In this document: positions 53,943 to 62,075 of the stretch, piece after piece
Numbering within the stretch: position 1 is the first letter of the stretch
How the letters are laid out: each line of letters opens with the position of its first letter
NCBI RefSeq assembly: GCF_034929435.1
Contig: NZ_JAYFUM010000008.1
Location: 230,185 to 294,184, forward strand
DNA: 64,000 bases
Source: Arcicella rigui
GTDB lineage: Bacteria > Bacteroidota > Bacteroidia > Cytophagales > Spirosomataceae
Reading direction: 5' to 3'
Notes under the pieces: generated by a model
Database searches by the model: none
Seen by the model: only the letters and a program-made list of their open reading frames with translations
What the model was told of the DNA's origin: nothing
Program-made: the position numbers and the translations under genes

Positions 53943-54787
53943 TGGGTTTGAATCTATTAATTTTAATTGGGGAAGCAAGATAAAAAACTTTATTTACAAG
54001 TTTAAAAGATAATCTTTAATCTGACTTAACTAAAACCATATTTTCAAATATACTTCATCAAATGCTATCTTAGAGAGGTTAAAAAGTACAAAGCCATCAA
54101 TTTTGAAATAGTTGCTTTTCATAACATGATAAGCAATTTATTTGCTTAAATATTGATTAATTCCGAGCATGAAAACCCAATAATAAATATAAGCTTCAAA
54201 GCATCTATGATACCCTCCCAAACCGCCCCCTCACCCAACATAGCAATTTTGTAAGCTTACAATACATTTTTGTTGACTTACAAAACTTCTCTGCAAGCTT
54301 GCAAAAGTTTTTTGTAAGATTACAAAACTTCTCTGTAAGCTTACAGAGCAATTTTTACGACTCAATATTTTTAATGTAAGCTTACAAAATTATTTTGCAA
54401 TCTTACAAAATTTCTCTGCAACCTTGCAAAAGTTTTTTGTAAGCTTACATAACTTTTTTGCAAGCTTACAAAAAACTTTTGTAGTATTACAATGAAGCAT
54501 TGTAATACTACAAAACAGCAGATAATGCCTTCTATAACAAAACTTTAACAAAATCAATATTGATGTAAACTTAATAAATTCTCGCTTTTGTCAACAATAA
54601 AATATCTAAGAATAATCCAAAATTTACCGTATAATAAGTTTTTTAGTAAAATCCTTGCGGAAGGCTTTTCTACAAAGGCATTTTTTTATATATTTAAAAC
54701 AACAAGCAAGACTCAACTTTTTTAAGTAAGCGTTAAGCTGTAATCCTATTGTAAAATACAGTTCCAACTATTAACCCCCCTACGACT
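53943..54787. other. Gap between divergent res and FN3 genes
   Basis: The left part (53943-54240) is AT-rich with a possible minus-strand -7 box, TATATTTG (54052-54045). The middle (54249-54515) holds the phased palindrome array. The right part (54516-54787) is AT-rich with no complete promoter. Confidence 0.6.
54249..54515. repeat. Phased array of 14-bp palindromes, 21-bp period
   Basis: Twelve copies of a 14-bp dyad resembling TTGTAAGCTTACAA. Starts: 54249, 54270, 54291, 54312, 54333, 54374, 54395, 54416, 54437, 54458, 54479, 54500. All intervals are exactly 21 bp except one of 41 bp, where a decayed unit remains. Changes in one arm are often matched in the other (TTGCAAGCTTGCAA, CTGTAAGCTTACAG), so symmetry is kept. 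21 bp equals two DNA turns. The last two units also pair with each other (arms 54477-54494 and 54498-54515, 18 bp). Confidence 0.95.
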
Positions 54788-55408
54788 ATGTCAATCGTAA
54801 AAGTAATTGTCAGTTTTTCACGGCTAAGAGATGATGACCTCGACACCAAAAGCCAAGTGATTATCAACAGCCTCACAGGGAATATAGATTTTCCCAATCC
54901 TGTGCCAAGTTTAGCGGAAGTTACAGCAAGCAGAAATGCTTATGTAGCCGCTTTAACGGCAAATGAAACAGGCGGTAAGCAGGAAACCCTCAGAAAAAAC
55001 CTTGCTCGTAAAGACTTGGAAAAACTCTTGGGTTTATTGGGCTTGTATGTACAAGCCAATTGTAAGGATAGTGAATTGATTGCCTTGAGTTCGGGCTTTG
55101 AAATTCAGAAAAGTAGAGCACCGATTGGTATCTTGGCAAAGCCAAGTAATTTTAAGATTGAAAATGGGCCATTGGCAGGTAGTTTACAGGCAAGCGTAGA
55201 TAAAGTTGAAGGAGCAAAATCATATTTATTTGAGATTACAAAAACTCCTGTAACGGATGAAAGTATTTGGAAAACGGAATCATCTACGACTAAAACTTTT
55301 TTGTTTGAAGACCTGACGGCAGGTACACAATATGCTATCAGGGTAACGGGTGTAGGGGCAAATCCTAAAAAGGTGTATTCTGATATATTGTTTAAGTTTG
55401 TTCAGTAG
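54788..55408 (+). CDS. FN3-domain protein of unknown function
   Basis: 206 residues, no signal peptide. The N-terminal half (about 1-110) is helical, with the stretch RKNLARKDLEKLLGLLGLYVQANC. The C-terminal half (about 115-205) has a fibronectin type III pattern: FKIENGPLAGSLQASVDKVE, then FEDLTAGTQYAIRVTGVG. Proteins with this layout occur in Bacteroidota without known role. It has a good terminator. It lies downstream of the palindrome array. Confidence 0.75.
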   Translation: MSIVKVIVSFSRLRDDDLDTKSQVIINSLTGNIDFPNPVPSLAEVTASRNAYVAALTANETGGKQETLRKNLARKDLEKLLGLLGLYVQANCKDSELIALSSGFEIQKSRAPIGILAKPSNFKIENGPLAGSLQASVDKVEGAKSYLFEITKTPVTDESIWKTESSTTKTFLFEDLTAGTQYAIRVTGVGANPKKVYSDILFKFVQ

Positions 55409-55447
55409 TGTGTTTTGTAGATTTGTTTAGGTTAAGAAGTTTGATTT

Positions 55448-55485
55448 ACTCAGTGTTTCTAATTAGGAACACTGAGTTTTTTTTT
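55448..55485 (+). terminator. Terminator of the FN3 gene
   Basis: ACTCAGTGTT (55448-55457) pairs with AACACTGAGT (55468-55477), followed by a run of eight or more Ts. Confidence 0.9.
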
Positions 55486-55498
55486 GCTTGTAAATGTA

Positions 55499-55560
55499 AG
55501 GCTGGTCAGGAGACCTGCCTCGGGAAGAAAGAAAATTGCCAGTGAAGACAAGGACAATGA
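55499..55560. repeat. Family A and decayed family B palindromes
   Basis: AGGCTGGTC (55499-55507) pairs with GACCTGCCT (55512-55520) except for a central T-T mismatch. TTGCCAGTG (55536-55544) has a decayed partner arm. Confidence 0.65.
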
Positions 55561-55586
55561 CAAAGAGAACCAAGCTCTGAAAGAAA

Positions 55587-55618
55587 AAAAGCCCCTTCTT
55601 TTCAGTGAAGAGGCTTTT
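55587..55618 (-). terminator. Terminator of the PAS kinase gene
   Basis: On the minus strand AAAAGCCTCTTC pairs with GAAGGGGCTTTT (one G-U), followed by Ts. Opposite direction to the terminator at 55448-55485. Confidence 0.8.
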
Positions 55619-55652
55619 GATTCAAAAAAGTGACTGTTTGATGTCTTCTGAT

Positions 55653-57482
55653 TTAAGCATAGGGAAAAGTAAGTGTAAAGGTTGTGCCTACTTTTTCTTC
55701 GCTTTCAAAAGTAATATCACCGCCGTACATTTTTACTAAATTATGGACTATCAGTAGTCCTAAACCTGTTCCTTTTATTTGCCCTACATTATTCCCTCTA
55801 AAAAAGGAAGAATACACTTTCTTGAATTGGTCTTTGGGAATACCAATGCCAAAATCTTTGATTTCGATAACATAGTTATTTTCATTGAAAGACAACGTCA
55901 ATGTTGGGCTTTCGCAGTTGGGTGAATACTTAAAGGCATTCGATACCAAATTATCTATAATATGCTCAAAATGCTGTGAATCTGCCCAAACTTTTCTTGC
56001 TTCGCCGATTTGCTTAAATACTAATTTTCTTCCGTCTTTTTGATGTCTGCCTTGTCGTTCGATAATGTAATGTATCAGTTCCACAAGATCCATCTCTACT
56101 TTTTTTACTTCAATGTTTTCATCATCAATTTTACCTAAAAAAAGTGTTTCATTCATTACATTGGTAATTCTGACGATTTCAGACTGAATATTATTAAGTT
56201 GTTTATGTACTTTTTCCTTAAATGACTCATCTTTCTGATGTTCAAGAAACATTTCTATAATTTCGGCTGAGGAGGCAATGGTAGAAAGCGGTGTTTTAAA
56301 TTCATGGGCAGCCATTGCCACAAATCGGGTTTTGAGCTGATTTAATTCTTTCTCTTTTTGTAAAGCATGAATCAAACTTTCTTCTGCTCGCTTCCGCAAA
56401 GTGATTTCTCTGCTGGAACTGATGATTCTGTTTTCAATATCGTATTCGTCAAAGAATACCTTATAACTGGTTTGTACCCAAACGTATTCGCCATTCTTTT
56501 TCAAAAAGCGATATTCTACTAAAGACTCATCACTACTTTCTTTTAATGGTAATTCGTTTTTGTTTAATACTTCGTCCAAATCGTCAGGATGAACATACTC
56601 AAAGACATTTTTACCAATTAGTTCTTCTGGACGATAACCCAACACTTCCGTACAGGAAGGTGAAACGTAGAGATAGTCACCTTTTAGATTGCTAATACAG
56701 ATTAAATCACGCACATTATTTGAGAGCAACTCGCTGAAATGGGCAGTAGCTTTTTCGTTGGTAATGTCTCTTAATGTTCCTGTTACCCCTATTACTTCAT
56801 CCTTGTTGTTTAGTAACAAAGAGGCATATACCTTAATCCATAATACTTTACCCTCTTTGTTCAGATAACGAATATTAGCATCACAGGCACTTTTTTCACG
56901 CTTAATGAGTGGTTCAAAAAGTAATTCGTTCTTTTTTACATCATCAGGATGAAGAAAATTATAAAAAGGTTTTCCGATAGATTCTTCGTTAGAAAAACCA
57001 AAAATTTCAGTCCAAGCTTTATTGAGAAAAGTCCAGTTTCCAACTGTATCCGTTTGAAAAAGAACTTCGTCAACGCTTTCAACAACATATTTATATTTTT
57101 CTTCGTGTTCTGAAATCCTCTGAATTAATTGCTGATTCTCGGTGACATCTCTTGAATAGATAATCAGGTGCGTTACTTTCTTTTCGTCATTAAATACAGG
57201 ATTGATATAAAACTCATAGAACTTTCCTTTAGCTTCATGAGTAGTTTTGAAAGTCTCTCCGCTCAGACCTCTTCTGATGTTATTAGGGGCTACTGACGAA
57301 AACCAAGTATCTGTATCAGTCAACCTTTTAGTACCTACCTGAGGATAATAATCATATAACTCCTTAAAAAAAATGCTGTAAGCCTTATTGAAAAGAACAA
57401 AATTACATTCAGCATCTAATACGCAAACTGGATCTACGAGAATATCGAGAGCATCCTGACAAAATGGAATTTCTTTTTTCAT
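55653..57482 (-). CDS. Soluble PAS-domain sensor histidine kinase
   Basis: 609 residues from the ATG at 57482. No membrane segment. Three PAS domains (about 5-120, 125-245, 250-370). Phosphoacceptor helix with MAAHEFKTPLSTIASS near residue 385-400, a standard HisKA H-box, then the ATPase domain: DNLVSNAFKYSP (N box), KDFGIGIP (G1), KGTGLGLLIVHNLV (G2). No response regulator is next to it. Probably reads a cytoplasmic cue. It shares little with the other PAS kinase (28029-30758) beyond domain type. Confidence 0.9.
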   Translation of the reverse strand: MKKEIPFCQDALDILVDPVCVLDAECNFVLFNKAYSIFFKELYDYYPQVGTKRLTDTDTWFSSVAPNNIRRGLSGETFKTTHEAKGKFYEFYINPVFNDEKKVTHLIIYSRDVTENQQLIQRISEHEEKYKYVVESVDEVLFQTDTVGNWTFLNKAWTEIFGFSNEESIGKPFYNFLHPDDVKKNELLFEPLIKREKSACDANIRYLNKEGKVLWIKVYASLLLNNKDEVIGVTGTLRDITNEKATAHFSELLSNNVRDLICISNLKGDYLYVSPSCTEVLGYRPEELIGKNVFEYVHPDDLDEVLNKNELPLKESSDESLVEYRFLKKNGEYVWVQTSYKVFFDEYDIENRIISSSREITLRKRAEESLIHALQKEKELNQLKTRFVAMAAHEFKTPLSTIASSAEIIEMFLEHQKDESFKEKVHKQLNNIQSEIVRITNVMNETLFLGKIDDENIEVKKVEMDLVELIHYIIERQGRHQKDGRKLVFKQIGEARKVWADSQHFEHIIDNLVSNAFKYSPNCESPTLTLSFNENNYVIEIKDFGIGIPKDQFKKVYSSFFRGNNVGQIKGTGLGLLIVHNLVKMYGGDITFESEEKVGTTFTLTFPYA

Positions 57483-57837
57483 AGTGAGTATAAAATTATG
57501 TGAGGACAAGCAATAAAATATAATTTTCTTGGGTTTTGTTATCATTTAAACGTACTACATTCATAATTAATTCATTTAATAGACGATTAATCTGTACAAA
57601 TAAAAAGACATTAAACAATTGGGAAATCTGTCAAAAATAACATTATGAGAGAAGCAAAACCCTAACAAAAATCATAAAAGATACATTATAGGAGTTATTG
57701 TTATTATATAAAATTATATACATTAGCGAAGACCGAAGCAGAAGAAATAAATGTTTAAACGGCAGGCAAAAGAAATTTTTATTTCATTTATTTATATTTG
57801 GCATCCAAAATTATAGATAAACCTTAATCCGAATATA
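57483..57837. other. AT-rich gap, weak promoter only
   Basis: Between divergent genes. A TATATTTG (57793-57800) may be a -7 box for the channel gene, without a clear -33. Nothing else seen. Confidence 0.4.
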
Positions 57838-58392
57838 ATGCGTATCAACTACGGAGATTTTGTACTAAAAAGCCTTGTGATTATTGGCTTGGGATTGAGT
57901 GTTTTTTTGATTGATACCTATGAGTTTCTGGCGGACAATCATACAACTTGGGCAATCGTTGGGTTGGCGATTTGTAAAATCATTTTTATTGTTTGGCAAA
58001 GTACCAGAATGATTATTGAAGTAACAGCCAACGACACTCCTTTTTATCGGTTTTTACTTTTTATTATCGTAAATGTAATGATGGTTACTTTTTCATTTGC
58101 CATCGACTATTTCTGCCTTTATCATGTCAATCCACTTTGTTTTTCGGGTGTAGATAAGTCGCTAAGTTTGCCAGAAGTGTTTTTTGAGTGCTTTTATTTC
58201 AGTGTGCTAAATTTTACCAATTTTGGTTATGGCGAGATTTTACCTCAAATCATTCCTGCCAAAGTATTAGTAATGATGGAAGATTTACTTTCATTTTTCA
58301 CCATCATTTTGGTACTTTCTGATTTTGTCAGTTTGAAAGAATCACTTTTAGAATCTAATTTTTTGAAGAAAAGGCTTCGACAGAAAGAATAA
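57838..58392 (+). CDS. Ion-channel-like membrane protein with K+ filter-type motif
   Basis: 184 residues with four hydrophobic segments (about 11-29, 40-57, 66-88, 137-160). Between the third and fourth is a pore-loop-like stretch (about 110-125) ending TNFGYGEI, similar to the T-x-G-Y-G-D/E filter of two-helix potassium channels. The first two helices would be an extra N-terminal pair. The loop before the filter holds Cys-rich segments (FCLYHVNPLCFSG). I would call it a candidate K+ channel; ion selectivity is inferred from the motif only. Confidence 0.65.
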   Translation: MRINYGDFVLKSLVIIGLGLSVFLIDTYEFLADNHTTWAIVGLAICKIIFIVWQSTRMIIEVTANDTPFYRFLLFIIVNVMMVTFSFAIDYFCLYHVNPLCFSGVDKSLSLPEVFFECFYFSVLNFTNFGYGEILPQIIPAKVLVMMEDLLSFFTIILVLSDFVSLKESLLESNFLKKRLRQKE

Positions 58393-58421
58393 AAAAAGCC
58401 CCCTCTCAACGGGAGAGGGGG
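58391..58421. terminator. GC-rich hairpin between convergent genes
   Basis: CCCCCTCTC (58399-58407) pairs with GAGAGGGGG (58413-58421). An A7 run precedes it, which gives a U-run for minus-strand transcripts. The following GTTGGGGGGTGAGG also recurs in other Bacteroidota gaps, so it may be a repeat element. Confidence 0.75.
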
Positions 58422-58469
58422 TTGGGGGGTGAGGTTACACTTTCACGGGTTGGGGATTATATATTAATT

Positions 58470-61295
58470 CTACTCAGTACTTTTAAATTCAATTGCCGAC
58501 AGTGACATTACAATCTGCGAATCTTTTGCCTTGTCATTTTTAAAGACAAAATACACATCATGTTGCCCCGCATTGGCTGGCACTGCAATTTTTAATGTAG
58601 TATTCGGATTGGGTCTTGCTGGTGGTGCTGCCGCTTGTCCGTTTGCAGGTGCAGTGGTTGTTGGCGGAGGTCCCATTCTTACTTCACGAGGTTCGATTAT
58701 TTCACTTTTACCCAGTAAAGTACCTGTTGGTGAGTCTAATCTCAATTCCACAAAACCACCCGACGCTCCTACTCTTGTTTGTGCTTGTGCCGTTAATTCT
58801 ACTTGACTGATTTCGTTTAAATCAATGTTTTTGTAGCCTAAGTACGCATTGTTGCCAACTAAAGAAAATGAACGACCGGGTGTAATCGTCAATTGAGTTC
58901 CTTTAGATTTATCAGCAATTTCTGGATTCAATTTGGCATTTCTCAATACAATTAGGTCTTCAGATGCCAATGATTTCATTACTTTCGTGCCTTTGTCTTT
59001 GTAAGCTGCACGCAAGATGTATGAACCATTTTCTTTTTTACCGTCAGGAATCTTCGTCAAATACGAACCATTCGTTGGCAATGAAGTAGCCGTTTTTGGT
59101 TCGTTGATATTCAGAATGTATTCAACGATGATATTAGCTTCTGCTTGTGAAATCTGAGGGTGAGCCGCCATCATGTGGTCGCCCCAAACACCTCCTCCAC
59201 CTGCAATTACTTTTTTAGATAAGTAATCCAAAGCTTTTGGGTCGCCTTTGTATTTTTTGGCAACATCTTGATAGCTTGGACCAACCGATTTTTTATCAAT
59301 CATGTGACATGACTTACAGTCGCTTTTGTTCATCATTCTTTCGCCCATCGAAGCAAAAGCTGAGGCATCTACGCCACGATGATTTTGAGAAGCTTCGATT
59401 TTATCATAACCAATCGCTAAATAATCAATACTTACTGCTACTTGGTCAGGTTTGATTTTACCACTTTTCAAGTCTCCGTCTTCTTTATCAGCAACTTTTA
59501 CTTCGTACTCAATCGCTTTGTTAGGGAAGTAAAAAGTTTTGTTTCCTTTTTTAATATCAAAAGCCACCGCAGGCGATTCATTACCTACTTTTACTTCTAA
59601 AGATTCACTGTTTTCTTCGCCTTTAGTATCTTTTACTGTCAAGGTAACATTGTAAATCCCTGCTTTATCAAAAGTTACGCTTGGGTTTTCGGTTCTGAGT
59701 ACTTTTTTACCCGCTTTGCTTTTGATTTCCCATTGATACGTCAATTTGTCGCCATCATAGTCGATTGTTCCTTTTGAAGAGAAATTTACTTTTAATGGAG
59801 CTGCACCTGTCAAATTATCTGCCGAAGCTACAACTTTCGGCATACGGTTTCCGCCATTGTATTCTACTTTTACTAAGCGTGCGTTATCGTTTCCTCTGAA
59901 CCAAGCCGAACCATATTCTAACACATACAAATCACCGTCAGGAGCAAAATCCATGTCAATCGCACTACCAAAATCTGTGTTTGGCATAAAACGCTCCATA
60001 GATTTAAAATCGCCATTGTCATCCATCGTCACCGACATAATCCAACCACGCATAAAGTCGGTAATTAACCATTTTCCTTCATAATAGCTTGGGAAAACTC
60101 TTTGTCCATTCGGGAAATCAGCTTTACGAAATACTGGACCACCCGTAGCACTTCTTCCTGAACTTCCTACCAAAGGGAAATCTTCTGAAATACCATAAGG
60201 ATACCAAATAAAGGCTTTTTGTGCAGGTGGTAATTGTTTTAAACCAGTATTGTTCGGAGAATCGTTGATGGGATTTGCTGGGTCATATTTTGAATTTGGA
60301 CGAGCTTTTTTTGTTTCAAAATCCCAATCTGTATAAACTTTATTATCGCCAATGAAGTATGGCCAACCAAAGTTACCTGCTTTTTTAGCTTGGTTAAATT
60401 CATCATAACCTCTTGGGCCTTGGTCGCCATCGTTAGAAGCATCAGGGCCTACTTCTCCCCAATACAAATAACCCGTTTTGCTATCAATCGTTGGTCTCCA
60501 CGGGTTACGATGTCCCATTGTATAGATTTCTTTTTTCACCAAACCATCGCCATTGTTGGGCAAAGTTTCATATAAATTTCCTTTTGGAATGGTATAAGAA
60601 GCGTCAGGCTGTGGCGTAATTCTTAGGATTTTACCTGTTAAACTATTAGTGTTTCCTGCTCCACGTTGGTCATCCCAATACTCCCAGCCTTTACGTTCAT
60701 CAAGATTGGCATAACCATCCGAACCACTGTTTGAAGTATTGTTTCCAACTGTCAAGAACAAGTTTCCAGCTTTATCAAAAACCATTCCTCCGCCTGTATG
60801 GCAACATTCTTCTCTTTGGGTTGGTACTTCTAAAATTACTTTTTTAGAACTTTCAACCAATTCTTCGCCTTTCAATTCCCAGCGAGCCAACACGTGTTGT
60901 GTTTTGTCGGGGTCGGCATAGTACATATAAATCCAATGGTTTTTCTCAAAGTTCGGGTCGTGAACCAAACCCATTAAGCCTTCTTCGGCTTCACGTTTTT
61001 GTCCTTTGGCATTGGTGTACTTAGTATTTACAGGGATGGTCGCTATGGTTTTTATCGTGCCAGTATTGGGGTCATATTGTTTCAAAGCACCTTTTCGCTC
61101 GACCAACAATACTCTTCCATCTTTTAGAAGGGTCATTTCCATAGGTTCGTCAAGTTTTTCTGCCAAGACAACTTTTGTGAATCTATTTTCTTCGGGAGCA
61201 TTCTGAGCGAAGGAAAGATGCGTAAAAAGCGAGCAGAAAAGCAAAGCCGATGTGGTTTTTATTATGTTTTTGGATAATAAAGATAAAATCATCAT
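58470..61295 (-). CDS. PQQ-dependent sugar dehydrogenase fused to PKD, cytochrome c and carbohydrate-binding-like domains
   Basis: 941 residues; signal peptide near 13-30. Soluble glucose/sorbosone dehydrogenase propeller (about 33-480) with motifs such as EEGLMGLVHDPNF, GHRNPWRPTID and GPRGYDEFNQAKKAGNFGWP. PKD domain (about 485-575). Cytochrome c domain (about 640-735) with heme motif CKSCH and a downstream Met (HMMAAH). C-terminal beta-sandwich (about 770-935), CBM6-like, with AQTRVGASGGFVELRLDSP. It would oxidise a sugar in the periplasm and pass electrons to its own heme. Longest domain chain in this window after the Tricorn protein. Confidence 0.88.
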   Translation of the reverse strand: MMILSLLSKNIIKTTSALLFCSLFTHLSFAQNAPEENRFTKVVLAEKLDEPMEMTLLKDGRVLLVERKGALKQYDPNTGTIKTIATIPVNTKYTNAKGQKREAEEGLMGLVHDPNFEKNHWIYMYYADPDKTQHVLARWELKGEELVESSKKVILEVPTQREECCHTGGGMVFDKAGNLFLTVGNNTSNSGSDGYANLDERKGWEYWDDQRGAGNTNSLTGKILRITPQPDASYTIPKGNLYETLPNNGDGLVKKEIYTMGHRNPWRPTIDSKTGYLYWGEVGPDASNDGDQGPRGYDEFNQAKKAGNFGWPYFIGDNKVYTDWDFETKKARPNSKYDPANPINDSPNNTGLKQLPPAQKAFIWYPYGISEDFPLVGSSGRSATGGPVFRKADFPNGQRVFPSYYEGKWLITDFMRGWIMSVTMDDNGDFKSMERFMPNTDFGSAIDMDFAPDGDLYVLEYGSAWFRGNDNARLVKVEYNGGNRMPKVVASADNLTGAAPLKVNFSSKGTIDYDGDKLTYQWEIKSKAGKKVLRTENPSVTFDKAGIYNVTLTVKDTKGEENSESLEVKVGNESPAVAFDIKKGNKTFYFPNKAIEYEVKVADKEDGDLKSGKIKPDQVAVSIDYLAIGYDKIEASQNHRGVDASAFASMGERMMNKSDCKSCHMIDKKSVGPSYQDVAKKYKGDPKALDYLSKKVIAGGGGVWGDHMMAAHPQISQAEANIIVEYILNINEPKTATSLPTNGSYLTKIPDGKKENGSYILRAAYKDKGTKVMKSLASEDLIVLRNAKLNPEIADKSKGTQLTITPGRSFSLVGNNAYLGYKNIDLNEISQVELTAQAQTRVGASGGFVELRLDSPTGTLLGKSEIIEPREVRMGPPPTTTAPANGQAAAPPARPNPNTTLKIAVPANAGQHDVYFVFKNDKAKDSQIVMSLSAIEFKSTE

Positions 61296-61477
61296 GCAAT
61301 AGTTAAATAGTGAAACATGATGGCAAATTGCAAAATAAACTTAGAAAAATATTAAAAATTCGACAGACGGGGGTATTTGTTCGATTGCTTGCTGTATATA
61401 CGGGATAATGGTAAGGTTTATTTTGGCAGCCCTACTAAGTATGAGTGCTGAATTGTGAATTGTGAATTTCAGCCCTG

Positions 61478-61589
61478 GTTGGAGTTTTTCTCCAACGAAT
61501 CGTGCGTCAGCAACAAATCAATATGATAGAATGCTAAGGAACGAGTTGCTGACGCTCGTTTTGTTGGTGAAAAAACACCAACAAAGGCG
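61478..61589. repeat. Composite nested palindrome including family C
   Basis: GTTGGAG/CTCCAAC hairpin (61478-61484 with 61490-61496), long arms GTCAGCAAC/GTTGCTGAC (61506-61514 with 61545-61553), and family C in reverse orientation, TTTGTTGGTG/CACCAACAAA (61560-61569 with 61576-61585), ending in AGGCG. Confidence 0.8.
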
Positions 61590-61590
61590 A

Positions 61591-61966
61591 AAATAGCCTA
61601 TTTACTAAATGTAAGTGCCTTAAAGCCAAATGAAATAGCCTATTTACTAAATGTAAGTGCCTTAACGCCAGATGAAATAGCCTATTCACTCAATGTAAGT
61701 GCCTTAAAGCCAGATGAAATAGCCTATTCATTAAATGTAAATGCCTTAACACCAGATGAAATAGCCTATTCACTAAATGTAAGTGCCTTAACGCCAGATG
61801 AAATAGCCTATTCACTAAATGTAAGTGCCTTAACGCCAGATGAAATAGCCTATTTACTCAATGCAAATGACTTAACACTAAATTAAATAGTCTATTAACT
61901 TAATGCAAATACCTTAACGCCTGATGAAATAGGAATAACGCCTGATGAAATAGGTTAACGCTAAAT
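61591..61966 (+). repeat. 42-bp tandem repeat array with 14-residue coding pattern
   Basis: Unit starts (AAATAG): 61591, 61633, 61675, 61717, 61759, 61801, 61843, 61885, 61927 at exactly 42 bp, then 61948 at 21 bp. Units differ by a few bases. In the plus frame they read as TPDEIAYSLNVSAL repeats, seven without a stop, then TAA; no ATG, GTG or TTG starts the frame, so this is not a usable gene as it stands. Each unit also contains AAATAGCCTATTT and TAAGTGCCTTA palindromes about 20 bp apart. Confidence 0.9.
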
Positions 61967-62075
61967 GATTATTAAAGTACTTGTCAAGGTTGTCCCATTC
62001 TAAAAAAGAAAATCAATCTCTGACAAATAAAAATATTTTTTTACTATTTTTATAAAACAACTTAGCCCAAACAAA

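Larger units (their letters stand above)
61296..62075. other. Gap with composite palindrome and 42-bp tandem repeats
   Basis: Contains GAATTGTGAATTGTGAATTT-type simple repeats (61450-61470), the composite palindrome (61478-61589), the tandem array (61591-61966) and a plain AT-rich end (61967-62075) with no clear promoter. Confidence 0.6.

Noticed and set aside
54249..54515. Coding heptad-repeat gene
   Set aside because: One plus-strand frame reads VSLQ-type heptads for several units but has no start codon and stops after about 54377; dyad symmetry explains the sequence better.
61591..61966. CRISPR array
   Set aside because: Units follow each other directly at 42 bp with no unique spacers, and there are no cas genes.
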